64,000 nucleotides of DNA from Histomonas meleagridis (taxonomy: Eukaryota; Parabasalia; Tritrichomonadida; Dientamoebidae), in the NCBI GenBank assembly GCA_020186115.1, contig WSYJ01000160.1:62001-126000 (forward strand). The letters run 5' to 3'. Each line of letters starts with the position of its first letter. Position 1 is the stretch's first letter. The translations under genes and the position numbers were made by a program. The notes beneath the pieces are model-generated. The model was given only the letters and a program-made list of their open reading frames with translations. It ran no database searches and was not told where the DNA came from. Of this stretch, positions 39,901-48,572 are shown in pieces.

Positions 39901-42900
39901 TAAATTTGTTCATCAATATTTAAAGTCTCCTATTTTATTACCAGTTGAATTAGATCAACGTACAATAATATTTACAAATAATAATAATAAAAATAATGAA
40001 TTTCCTAATGAATTAATATTAAAGCCACCGAATTTAAATGGTAAAAATATTGATTCTATTGATTGGATATTTTGGTTTGATGAATTAGTGAGTTTAACAT
40101 TAAGTAAATCACCTTTAATATATATCCAATCATGTAAAATTTTGGCAGAACGTAATTTTAATATTCGTTCATTATTATTTCCTTTATCATATTCATATTT
40201 AATTAAGAATAACATCGAAAATTATAACTTCTTTAAACAATTCTTCAAAATTAAAAATATACCAATTAAAGTAATGCGACAATTTTTGTATGTAATCGAA
40301 TTATTCGAAATTACTGGTGATGATATTAAAGATATTGAATACCAAGATTTAGCTTTAATTTCTATGGAAATTGGTGAATATGCACAATCATTACGGTATT
40401 ACGAATATATTTTATTTAATAGTAAATCTTCAGAAGTTGCTGAGAATTTAATATTCTTAAACCAAAATTTAAGTTTACCTTTAAGTGCTCAAGGAATATT
40501 AAAATGTGCTCAAGATAAAAAATTATTAAAATATCATGAAAGTTTAGCTGAAGATTTGGGTTTCTGGGAAGAAGCTTTACATTCATATCAAAAGAAATTA
40601 AAGAAATCGCCAAATGATAATAAACTTAGAGAAGGTAAAATGAGATGTTTAGAAGCTTTAATGCAATTTAAAGATTTATATGAAATGTCTAAAGATGAAA
40701 TTTCATTATTTTCATTAAGTAGTTCTTGGAGATTAAATGATCTAAATAAATTTAAAGAGATAATGAATGAAATTAATGATTATAATGAAGAAAAAGTTAA
40801 ATATTATAAAATTATTTTAAATATTATTAATAATAATTTGGATGATAATAAATGTTTAATTGAAGATTTACAAAAAAGTTTCGAAAATATTATATTCCCA
40901 TTAATATCTAAAGATTATGATCGAGCATTTAATACATTATGTAAATCTTCTTTATTATATATTATTGAAGAGATAATACAAATAAAGAAAATGAAATATA
41001 ATAATAATCAAATTAATAAAATTAAAAATCAATGGAAAATAAAATTTAATGAATTAAAAGATTCACCAATTCAAATGTATGATACCATTAAAATATTATC
41101 ATTATATTTAACTAAAGAAGAATTACGACCTTATTATATTAAATTCCTAAAATATAGTAGTAAATTTGGTAAAACACAATTAATTGATTATGTTTTATCA
41201 TTTTTAGATGATAATTCTGATGAAATTAAATATGTTAAAACTTTAATATTATATCATAATAAAAATAAAGATGAAGCAATTAATAATATATCAGATTTAT
41301 TAGAAAGGAATCCAAATTCATTACAATATAATAAAATCGCAGGAAAATTATATTATGAAAAGGGTGAATATGAAAAAGCATTAAAACCTTTAAAGAAATT
41401 AACAGAATTAAATCCGAAAGATCCTAAAGTTTGGTTACAATGGGTATCAGTTAATTCTATTTTATATGAGAAAACTAAATCATCAAATTTTTGTGAAGTT
41501 TCATTTAATGCTTCAATAGAAGGACTTAAAGTTGAATCAACAAATAATTATTTTCCTTTTACATTACGTATCATTTCATCATTATTCCAAAATAATAATT
41601 CGAATTTATTTCCAATCTTTATAAGATCTTATAAATTAATACCTTCTGATGTCTGGTTATCATTATTACCACAAATTATTAGTCGAATTGAAACAGATAA
41701 TAATGAAATGAAACAAATTATTATCGACTTATTATTATTCATAAGTAAAACTCATAAAGATCCAGTGTTATATTCAATATTAGCTTCATATAATAGTGAA
41801 AACATTAAAAGACATCAACGTTCTTCTGAAATTATTAAATATTTAATGAATTTATTCCCCAAATTTGTTTCTGATATATTAACATTTGCAAATGAATTAA
41901 TTCGAATAGCTTCAACATATTGGGAACAATGGAATATGATAATAGATCAAGCATCACGTTCTTTAATTAAAGAGAATAATTTGTTGATAACGAAAAATTT
42001 AATTACTAATTTATATAAATTAACAATTAAAAAGAAACCTGAAACTTTATATGAAGTTGATTTCATAACTAATTATAAAGGTTTAATTATTAATGGACAA
42101 AAATTATTAAATGAATATATAAAAAATGGAAATATTTTATGTTTTAATAATTCATGGAATTATTATACAAAAATATTTCGATTAACACGAACATTTATTA
42201 GTAATTTTAATAAGTTATATTTAATTGATGCTTCACCTTCTTTATATAAATTAAATAATAGTCAATTAACAGTACCTGGAACATATTTATTTGGATCGAA
42301 TTTAGTTAACATTCAATCGATTAATAATGAACTTCCAATTATTAAATCAAAACAACGACCTCGAAAAATGTCGATATTAGGTTCCGATGGGAAAGTTTAT
42401 TCATTTTTAATAAAAGCACATGAAGATACTCGATTAGATGAACGTGTAATGCAATTATTTGATTATATTTCTCATTCAATATCAATTTCAGATATCCCTT
42501 TAAATAATAAATTATTAATTACGACATATAAAGTTGTTCCTTTAACTACAAAAGTTGGGTTAATTGGTTGGTTAAATAATTGTAAAACTATAAATGATTT
42601 GTTAGTACAATATAGAAAAGCTAAAAGAATACCTTTAGAAAAAGAACATGATATAATCCGAATTAAATATCCAAAATATGAATTTTTTTCTTTAAATGAA
42701 AAATTAGAAGCATTTAAAATGGCATTGAATTCATCAAATGGTGATGACCTTCAGAAAATTATTTTGATGTCTTCAGCTGATTCAAATGATTGGCTTGATC
42801 GAAGGTTAAATTATTCGACTTCTTTAGCTATAACTTCTATTGCTGGTTATATATTAGGATTAGGTGATCGACATTTATGTAATATTATGATGAATAATTT

Positions 42901-43324
42901 CACATCGAAATTAATTCATATCGATTTCGGTGATTGTTTCGAAGTAGCAATGAATAGAAATATGTTCCCCGAAAAAGTACCATTTAGATTAACGAGAATT
43001 ATGCAAAACGCTTTAGAAGTATCGGGGATAGAAGGTACTTTAAAGACTTGTTGTGAAAATATTATGAGTCTTTTAAGAGAGAGAAAAACTGAAATTTATG
43101 GTTTCCTTGAGGCCTTCGTTTTTGACCCTTTAATACAATGGGAACAAAAAGATAAAGAATTACCTAGAAAAATTATTGATAGAATTATGGATAAATTAAA
43201 TGGTGTAGAATACGGTAACGAAAAACCGTTAAGTGTAGAAGCACAAATCCATAGATTATTGTCGGCGGCAATGGATCCTAAAAATTTATGTTTAATGTAT
43301 AAAGGATGGTGTCCTTGGTGGTAA
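36905..43324 (+). CDS. TOR: TOR-type phosphatidylinositol-kinase-related protein kinase
   Basis: 2139 aa from the ATG at 36905 (MGKKRQSQSGEKQ). An upstream in-frame ATG at 36845 precedes both initiator-like motifs and is less likely. A HEAT-repeat N-terminus covers roughly the first 1100 residues, followed by a FAT region. The FRB segment is near 1660-1760 (ELIRIASTYWEQW, later SWNYYTKIFRL). The kinase domain has ILGSDGKVYSFLIK, the catalytic GLGDRHLCNIMM (near 1984) and HIDFGDCFEV (near 2005). The C-terminus AAMDPKNLCLMYKGWCPWW is an unmistakable TOR FATC. TOR controls growth in response to nutrients in TORC1/TORC2. The residue aligned with the rapamycin-contact Ser of the FRB (Ser2035 in human mTOR) is Ala here, while the Trp and Phe contacts remain. 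Base composition is GC-richer at both ends than in the middle. Confidence 0.97.
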   Translation: MGKKRQSQSGEKQISKKSKLEKHIDNVRKYSNDMHSISFRVAANSFKDYVQTTYKHKTTVNMEGNFFKEIFTNISMKSLDNNIFHHLLFLTLIIDLDLGSNIKKAQSIAKETLEIIPTGDKRVFKFLESILVWLEGSLKISLHYILQPLRENIWKWANAQSEEKTLSSLMLTDIFLRKFPSFLSSDYESLRSLLLRHLDSNYPSIQKMTVKLYHSVFRLLNHFAYSTHIRGIIDALSTRLNDRKASFSVSTIDSISKIVTQTPEFGPYLNFKEVPFAALNSTENLRLIPLAYRCSPDLFTSSRINGLYELFNVMVKQNNDMADSVLCTIGELSFLIGNRIQTEFSMKSERLISTIMTKDITKPECIFALLSLINPTNKLLNTFIDKIFNNSTMNSIVINGICLYCCKYEKENVMKEKFLQYLTHKIYSANDTETIINSFNYLTKVPLKNISEPLIIQFSKFLYDEEYKIRKSSSKFLLTQQTNSPILTNILISFISTEHDEKLRLKTLKQIHLIHESMIDSLYPLLYDQQNEIVYYVLHKLCHIQQSILIISNYTIEIIEQLNQSVDLNIRICKSLCIINKYYPQLIIPFSNSISKQLLSFNTQTSDSLLLLSIVIPETSETININLLKDLILKYLRIESTSKIIFSALNLLSISIQILDFKIGLTSIIIRLLELSKGIEDELVLRKLLLIFSQIGAIRKKKFHSLLYQNNETKKPNRRIEFSYDLIKSAESISISIILETLNDNSLSSLHTMAINSLLNIFENLNKYSLDYNKLIISQLKTILTNSDETSSIILYYFAHLISYFGDDVKPLVPKIVENICQQWYKGNKEHFLKIIQQMATLIPKIFSKYIPKVTRLLINSLSILDLNISILVFDTFLRFGKYINSVDYLIIPSILNWLELHLNETNYSNKCLKILKLILINCQNDKYFIEIIKTLNIINKHNKNLWNEIKEIIFVITVHLKDKIFLILPLILQKFELLNDTEYQILIQCYKLGIRTPDKFVHQYLKSPILLPVELDQRTIIFTNNNNKNNEFPNELILKPPNLNGKNIDSIDWIFWFDELVSLTLSKSPLIYIQSCKILAERNFNIRSLLFPLSYSYLIKNNIENYNFFKQFFKIKNIPIKVMRQFLYVIELFEITGDDIKDIEYQDLALISMEIGEYAQSLRYYEYILFNSKSSEVAENLIFLNQNLSLPLSAQGILKCAQDKKLLKYHESLAEDLGFWEEALHSYQKKLKKSPNDNKLREGKMRCLEALMQFKDLYEMSKDEISLFSLSSSWRLNDLNKFKEIMNEINDYNEEKVKYYKIILNIINNNLDDNKCLIEDLQKSFENIIFPLISKDYDRAFNTLCKSSLLYIIEEIIQIKKMKYNNNQINKIKNQWKIKFNELKDSPIQMYDTIKILSLYLTKEELRPYYIKFLKYSSKFGKTQLIDYVLSFLDDNSDEIKYVKTLILYHNKNKDEAINNISDLLERNPNSLQYNKIAGKLYYEKGEYEKALKPLKKLTELNPKDPKVWLQWVSVNSILYEKTKSSNFCEVSFNASIEGLKVESTNNYFPFTLRIISSLFQNNNSNLFPIFIRSYKLIPSDVWLSLLPQIISRIETDNNEMKQIIIDLLLFISKTHKDPVLYSILASYNSENIKRHQRSSEIIKYLMNLFPKFVSDILTFANELIRIASTYWEQWNMIIDQASRSLIKENNLLITKNLITNLYKLTIKKKPETLYEVDFITNYKGLIINGQKLLNEYIKNGNILCFNNSWNYYTKIFRLTRTFISNFNKLYLIDASPSLYKLNNSQLTVPGTYLFGSNLVNIQSINNELPIIKSKQRPRKMSILGSDGKVYSFLIKAHEDTRLDERVMQLFDYISHSISISDIPLNNKLLITTYKVVPLTTKVGLIGWLNNCKTINDLLVQYRKAKRIPLEKEHDIIRIKYPKYEFFSLNEKLEAFKMALNSSNGDDLQKIILMSSADSNDWLDRRLNYSTSLAITSIAGYILGLGDRHLCNIMMNNFTSKLIHIDFGDCFEVAMNRNMFPEKVPFRLTRIMQNALEVSGIEGTLKTCCENIMSLLRERKTEIYGFLEAFVFDPLIQWEQKDKELPRKIIDRIMDKLNGVEYGNEKPLSVEAQIHRLLSAAMDPKNLCLMYKGWCPWW

Positions 43325-43436
43325 AAAAGACTTTCATTAATAAATATTATGTTAAAGCGTTTTCAAAATAATTTTAACATCAAATTTTTGGCATAAATTT
43401 TTTCATTGAAATTGTAATGACATTTAGTTAAAAAAA

Positions 43437-44288
43437 ATGAAATCTAAAAAACAAAGAAAAATTGATCAAACTTATTTAAGAGAAGCAAATGCAATTAATG
43501 TTTTTGATTTCGATGAAGCAAGTGAAGCTTCGACTATGAGAGAAAATATTTTAAAAAAAGATGATATTAAAAAATTAAAAAAATTTGAAGACCATTTGGA
43601 ATTTATAACAGAACAAAATTATAACAATTATACAACAGAAATCGTAAATGCAAAGGAAGATTATCAAGAAAATGTTTTAACATTTACAAATCTTTGGCAA
43701 AATTATTGTAAAATTCTCGTGAAAAAACAACGAAATGAAGCTAATGAATTAGAAAATGAATGGAGGCAAGCAAGACAAGAATATTCGGAACTTCTTTTAT
43801 CTCAAGCTAATACAACAATTTCTTCTGCATCAGTTTTAGCACAAGTATGTAACCAACCACAACTTGCCAAGGACATGCAAGATTCAGCTGTACAACTTTT
43901 ACAAGGACAAAATACACCTGAGTTACAACGTATTGATATTGAATTTACAAAACGTTATCAACAAATGACAAAACGACACTTTGCGGAATTTGATCTACTT
44001 CATCAACACCTTCGTTGTCTAATAAGGAATTTTCAAGTTGATGCAAAAAGTCGAAATAAATCTGCCGAAGCCGATTTACTTTATGATGAAGCATTTAACA
44101 CTTCATTGGTTGCAGCTGCTGAAGGACTTAAGAAAATGAGTCCAGAAGTGAAGCGGAAAATAGCAAGCGAAATGTCACCGCGCGGAAAGAAAAAAGAAAA
44201 TTCAATAAAAATGGAATCGCCAAAGAAAATAGTGACAACGCCAAAGACAAAGAGATTAAATAGGAGCTTGTCGCCATTGATGTTTTAA
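43437..44288 (+). CDS. Coiled-coil protein of unknown function
   Basis: 283 aa, ATG at 43437, 112 bp after the TOR stop on the same strand. Long charged helices run from about residue 45 to 225 (WRQARQEYSELLLSQANTTI; FTKRYQQMTKRHFAEFDLLH). The basic tail (about 240-283) has several Ser-Pro/Thr-Pro sites (MSPRGKKK, MESPKK, TTPKTKR, SLSPLMF), suggesting phosphorylation by proline-directed kinases. No signal peptide, membrane segment or known domain. Similar coiled-coil proteins are common in trichomonads; function unknown. Confidence 0.75.
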   Translation: MKSKKQRKIDQTYLREANAINVFDFDEASEASTMRENILKKDDIKKLKKFEDHLEFITEQNYNNYTTEIVNAKEDYQENVLTFTNLWQNYCKILVKKQRNEANELENEWRQARQEYSELLLSQANTTISSASVLAQVCNQPQLAKDMQDSAVQLLQGQNTPELQRIDIEFTKRYQQMTKRHFAEFDLLHQHLRCLIRNFQVDAKSRNKSAEADLLYDEAFNTSLVAAAEGLKKMSPEVKRKIASEMSPRGKKKENSIKMESPKKIVTTPKTKRLNRSLSPLMF

Positions 44289-44469
44289 TAAACTTTGATT
44301 TGTTTTTTATAAAATAAATATTTACAATTGTTTTTAATAATTTTGAGAATTTTATTAATAATAATTTATTAAATTATATCAAGATAATGTTTTTGAATAA
44401 AAGAACAATAAAAGATTTTTTTAACATTTGGCAAATTTTACCACAAATGAAGCAAAATATCATATTTAT

Positions 44470-44732
44470 GAAGAAGAACTTAATCCAAACGAAATAGCGA
44501 AAATAATTCGAAATGATGAAATAGAAAAACTTCAAGAAATATCACCACAAAATAATTTTGATTTTAATCAAACAATTGAACCATCACTTTATGAAAAATG
44601 TTCATTTATTCAATATAATGTTACATTAATTGATTATGCAGCATTTTTTTCTTCTATTAAATGTAATAAATATATACTTGTGAATAGAGCAAAAGTTTAA
44701 AATACAGGTAAATATGCAATTGCAAGTGAAAC
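44470..44732 (+). pseudogene. DUF3447 fragment
   Basis: A truncated copy of the DUF3447 core: LNPNEIAKIIRNDEIEKLQE, SLYEKCSFIQYNVTLIDYAA, SIKCNKYILVNRAKV, a stop in place of Asn, then NTGKYAIAS. The 5' half and the ankyrin part are absent. Nucleotide similarity to locus C (59522) is very high, pointing to a recent partial duplication dropped between two convergent genes. Confidence 0.85.
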
Positions 44733-44833
44733 TTGTAATGTTTTGAAGAGGGAGTATTTTCAACTACAAGTAAATACTAAAAATAATTCATTTAAATTTT
44801 TATTAGCTTTTGTTTCTGAATTCGAACATTTTC

Positions 44834-46393
44834 TTATTCAAACTTCTTTGCTTCCCAAAGTAAAACAGAGGTATCGTTACCGCACGATGCAAAGCAATGC
44901 GCGTGAGATGACCAGACCACGTCAAATACTCCGGCATTATGTGCTCCGAGCGTTTCGATGACTTTTCCGTTGGATGCATCCCAACAATATATCTTTCCAT
45001 CATCGGATCCGCCTATCACAGACTTGTCGTTTGGGCCAAAGTGAGCCCTTACGAAGTGTCTGGTGGAGTTTTGGTGACCTTTTAATACCATTACATTATC
45101 TGGATTTCTTAAATCCCAAATTCTGTTTGTACTATCTCTGGTTGCTGCCAATATATGAGTAAAAGTTGAGTCCGCTGACAAAGAAGCCACGCTTCCTAAG
45201 ACAGGTGAAAGTTGTGCAATTGCTAAATAACTTCTAACATCCCATAATTGAATTGTTAAATCGTTTCCACCAGATAAGACTGTTCTACCATCTGGATTAA
45301 ATAGTACAGATGTGACAGCACCTGTATGACCTTTTAATGTGATTTCTGGAATTTGAGTAGAAGCATCCCAAACAATAACAGATTGATCATAGCCACCAGA
45401 AACAATGTGTTGACGACTATTTTCAATGTCTACGCTATAGACATCCCCATTGTGACCCGAAAAACTGGCAGCCTCCTTTTTGAGAGAAACCGTCCAAAAT
45501 TTAACGGTCCCGTCGCTGCTTGCTGATGCTGCGCAATCTTCTTTAGCTGCAAGAGCCCATACGCGTCCATGATGGCCTTTAAGCTCACCTATCTTCTCCT
45601 TGCTAGCAGCACTCCACATCAGAATTGACTTATCGGAAGAACCAGATAATAATATATTAGTCCCAGGAACAAAAGTTAAGGCTTTAACATTGGATGTATG
45701 ATATATGGGAAGTTTAATAGGACGGCCACCAGGAATGACAGAGGGTTGGAAATCTGTGATAAGTGATTCTATTGGATCTTTTGGAATAAAATCACCACAT
45801 TGGAATTTGACAGCTTGTTGAAGAACGTCAATAAGACGATGTTCTGGTAGTGTTTTTTCGATGTAAGGAGCTGCTCGATTTCCGAGTTCAGTATCAATTT
45901 TTTTGAGAATTTCTTGCTTTGAAAGTTCTACATCTGGTAGTTGTGTTGACTGTGATGGAGATGAAGCTTCAACGAGGAGAGCGCAGAGGTGATCAAAATC
46001 GCCTGGTTTATCTTCTTTTGATTGAAATTCTTTTAATCTGGTTGCAAGAAATTGAAGAGCTGTTACTGTATCACCTTGAACTAGTAGCTCGTAGAAGCGA
46101 TGTCTAAGAATGCAATATAATAGAGTAGGTTTCATACAAAGATCTGTAGTGATTTGGTCAATTTCTTCCCAATTTCCAAGAGTTATTGCATCTCTTAACT
46201 TTACTAACTGCTTTCTGCTTAATGTACTTCTTGCTACTTTATGTCTAACTTCATCTCTTAAATTTAATGCTGAAGCATACAATCCAGAATCTTCTAAATA
46301 TTGAACTATCATTGATAATACTTCGTTCTTAATATGAGAATCATCCTTTTGGAGAGCTGCTTCTAAATCTGGACGAGCAAGCTTCAGAGACAT
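44834..46393 (-). CDS. LisH-CTLH-WD40 protein (WDR26/Gid7-like)
   Basis: 519 aa, ATG at 46393. A LisH motif lies at about residues 22-50 (SMIVQYLEDSGLYASALNLR), followed by a CTLH-like helical part. LPEHRLIDVLQQAVKFQ (near 190) matches the P-E-x-R-L-x-x-L-L-x-Q-A helix preceding the propeller in WDR26/Gid7. Seven WD40 repeats cover 230-519 (NVKALTFVPGTNILLSGSSD; HTGAVTSVLFNPDGRTVLSG; a last repeat ending SCGNDTSVLLWE). WDR26/Gid7 is a substrate-receptor part of the GID/CTLH E3 ligase. SMU1, a spliceosome protein with similar LisH-WD40 layout, is the main alternative. It starts 60 bp from the divergent WDR83-like gene. Confidence 0.7.
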   Translation of the reverse strand: MSLKLARPDLEAALQKDDSHIKNEVLSMIVQYLEDSGLYASALNLRDEVRHKVARSTLSRKQLVKLRDAITLGNWEEIDQITTDLCMKPTLLYCILRHRFYELLVQGDTVTALQFLATRLKEFQSKEDKPGDFDHLCALLVEASSPSQSTQLPDVELSKQEILKKIDTELGNRAAPYIEKTLPEHRLIDVLQQAVKFQCGDFIPKDPIESLITDFQPSVIPGGRPIKLPIYHTSNVKALTFVPGTNILLSGSSDKSILMWSAASKEKIGELKGHHGRVWALAAKEDCAASASSDGTVKFWTVSLKKEAASFSGHNGDVYSVDIENSRQHIVSGGYDQSVIVWDASTQIPEITLKGHTGAVTSVLFNPDGRTVLSGGNDLTIQLWDVRSYLAIAQLSPVLGSVASLSADSTFTHILAATRDSTNRIWDLRNPDNVMVLKGHQNSTRHFVRAHFGPNDKSVIGGSDDGKIYCWDASNGKVIETLGAHNAGVFDVVWSSHAHCFASCGNDTSVLLWEAKKFE

Positions 46394-46453
46394 TTTTTTG
46401 ATCTGTTTAGCTAAAAAGTGACAAATTTTGCAAAATTACCAAATTCCTTACTT
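46394..46453. promoter_or_regulatory. 60-bp bidirectional promoter between two WD40 genes
   Basis: Only 60 bp separate the ATGs of divergent genes at 46393 (minus) and 46454 (plus). Both promoters must lie here or overlap the coding ends. No perfect TCAYW site was seen; AGATCAAAA on the minus side is the nearest. Confidence 0.55.
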
Positions 46454-47353
46454 ATGACCACAGTAGAATTAACACAGAAGTTTGAAGGACATCAAGGCCC
46501 AGTAACAACATTACGTTTTAGTAAGGATTATCGTTATATTATATCATCAAGTCAAGATTCAACAATTCGTATTTGGTCTTTAGAAAAAGGAAAAGAAATT
46601 AATTGCTTTCAAGGACATCTCGATTCTGTTAACTCATTTGCAATAAACTCTACAGATTCACAAATGTTTAGTGGGAGTTCTGATAATTCTGTTTGTTGGT
46701 GGGATGTTCAACGTGGGGAAATGGTTCAAAAAATTAGAGGACATTCTGAAAGCGTTAATTCCGTATGTTATAATTTAGATTCATCTGTTGTTGTTTCTGG
46801 AAGTTTAGACACTACAGCCAAAATTTGGGATTGCCGATCCAATACCTCACGTCCTGTCCAAGTTCTTAGTGATTCTACCGACTCCATAACATGTGTTTCA
46901 TGTAGTCGATATGAAATCTTTACTGCTTCAATTGATGGTAGACTTCGAATATATGACATTCGTAACTGTTGTCTCACCACTGACCATATATGTAACTCGA
47001 TTGTACATATGGAACTAACATCTGAACATCAAGCAATGTTAATCACAACGCTCGAATCACAAATTTTGTTCGTAACTAAGCAGCAAGGACAAGTTCTTTC
47101 ATCATACGGAGGTCATCTTTGTAGTAGCTATTACATAAAATCACATTTTGCAAGTCACGAAGCACTTGTCGTGTCTGGTTCCGAAACAGGAGAAGTATTT
47201 GCATGGGAACTGACTGAAGGAACAGTCCAGCAGCGATTTAGTTTCGGCGAGGGACCAATCCTTGACGTGGCAGTGCAAGAGCCTTTAAATTGTATTGTGG
47301 CTGGATCTTCGAATGGCGACATTGGAGTGTTTAGGAAGGCTAAAACTAATTAA
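46454..47353 (+). CDS. WDR83/MORG1-like WD40 protein
   Basis: 299 aa from the first in-frame ATG at 46454; the frame is open 12 codons further upstream without an ATG. Seven WD repeats: FEGHQGPVTTLRFSKDYRYI, FQGHLDSVNSFAI, IRGHSESVNSVCYNLDSSVV, then VSGSLDTTAKIWDCRS, FTASIDGRLRIYDIRN and SGSETGEVFAWELTEG. These track WDR83/MORG1 in order and spacing (IRCWDCRS, GSVDGRVRRYDLR, CSEDGKVFFWDLVEG), and the length matches (about 315 aa). WDR83 is a MAPK scaffold and spliceosome-associated protein. No transmembrane or signal sequence. Confidence 0.88.
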   Translation: MTTVELTQKFEGHQGPVTTLRFSKDYRYIISSSQDSTIRIWSLEKGKEINCFQGHLDSVNSFAINSTDSQMFSGSSDNSVCWWDVQRGEMVQKIRGHSESVNSVCYNLDSSVVVSGSLDTTAKIWDCRSNTSRPVQVLSDSTDSITCVSCSRYEIFTASIDGRLRIYDIRNCCLTTDHICNSIVHMELTSEHQAMLITTLESQILFVTKQQGQVLSSYGGHLCSSYYIKSHFASHEALVVSGSETGEVFAWELTEGTVQQRFSFGEGPILDVAVQEPLNCIVAGSSNGDIGVFRKAKTN

Positions 47354-47836
47354 ATTGTTGTTATTGTTGGTAAATAAAAGGTTTTAAATATGAAAAACCT
47401 ATTTTTGTTTAAGTATTTCTTTTTACTTTGTAAAAATTATAGTCAATTGGATTTTATTTGTGATGAGAATCTTCTTGTTAAAAATATTTCGATATATTAT
47501 AAAATGAGAATTGCTTATCAATTTAGGTGATGTATGGATTTTGGCTTGTGTATTCATAATTTGAATCACACGTACAATAATATCTTTGAAAAACTATAAT
47601 ACGATCACAAAAGATAAAATGTATAATTTTTTAGGAAGAATATGTGGGAAATTCTTTGATATTTAAATATCCCTCATTGAACCAAAATCTGTACAATTGA
47701 AATTATCGTATCGTAAAAATAATGACCGCATCGTTTGGGGTGGTGCTAATTTTTTACACTTTTAGGTTTGTAAAGCAATCAAAACAACAGAAATTTTGAA
47801 TGCGCTCTTAAATTTCTAAATCCGATCATTTCACAA
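47354..47836. other. intergenic, nothing recognised
   Basis: AT-rich spacer; the Rab initiator-like TTTCACAA lies at its end. Confidence 0.5.
47829..47836 (+). promoter_or_regulatory. Initiator-like TTTCACAA
   Basis: TCACA directly before the ATG at 47837. If used, the leader would be only about 4 nt, within the range of very short trichomonad 5' UTRs. Confidence 0.45.
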
Positions 47837-48448
47837 ATGGTAAAGGAATACAACGCTGATTATAGGTTCAAGGTTTGCATAATTGGTGCTGCCGGGTCTG
47901 GGAAAACAGCCATGGTAGATCAATATCTCGATCATGAATTTCATGAACAAACTAAAACAACTGTTGGCGTCGATTATAGACCATGCGTTTTTTCAATCAA
48001 TGAATATTGTGTTCAGCTTGAACTTTGGGATACAGCTGGACAAGAAACATATCAATCAATTGCAAAAACATATTTTCGTGGTGCAAAAGGTTGCATTTTA
48101 GTTTTTGATATTACCGAACAAAAATCCTTTGATGAACTTTCCTTTTGGTTAGGCCAGTTCCGTCAGCTTGCAGATCCTAATGCATCAATTATATTGGTTG
48201 GAAACAAAGCTGATCTTGAAGATCAAAGACAAGTTACAAGGGAAGCTGCTGAAGGATATGCCACATCCAATATGCTTGATTACCTTGAAACATCTGCCGT
48301 TTCAGGTCAGAACATTGGAGAAGTTTTTGATAGAATTGCACATCAATTATTTAATTCCGCAAAAGAAGGAAAAATTACAACTGGTCCAGCTGTAAAAGTC
48401 GAGAAGTCACATCATAATCCTGAACATTACCAAACTTGCGTCTGCTGA
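47837..48448 (+). CDS. Rab-family small GTPase
   Basis: 203 aa, ATG at 47837. P-loop GAAGSGKT (17-24), TVGVDYR switch I (42-48), WDTAGQE (64-70), GNKAD (122-126), ETSA loop, and a C-terminal CVC for double prenylation. The helix after switch II (YQSIAKTYFRGAKG) is Rab-like. The Ser-Gly before Lys in the P-loop (GSGKT) differs from the usual GVGKT/S. All catalytic residues remain. Subfamily not assigned; it is distinct from the Rab at 6292. Confidence 0.95.
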   Translation: MVKEYNADYRFKVCIIGAAGSGKTAMVDQYLDHEFHEQTKTTVGVDYRPCVFSINEYCVQLELWDTAGQETYQSIAKTYFRGAKGCILVFDITEQKSFDELSFWLGQFRQLADPNASIILVGNKADLEDQRQVTREAAEGYATSNMLDYLETSAVSGQNIGEVFDRIAHQLFNSAKEGKITTGPAVKVEKSHHNPEHYQTCVC

Positions 48449-48572
48449 TTTTCAGTATTGATTAAATAAAAAATTCAGTAAAATTCTGTTTTACTGGGAA
48501 AACTGAGGTATTGTTTCAATCAAATTTTTGATTTTTGAAGTTCCAATTTGTTGTTAAATGTATCTCAATCAA

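Noticed and set aside
44834-46393. Firm identification as SMU1
   Set aside because: The LPEHRLIDVLQQAVKFQ helix and the repeat pattern fit WDR26/Gid7 at least as well, so only a WDR26/Gid7-like call is given.
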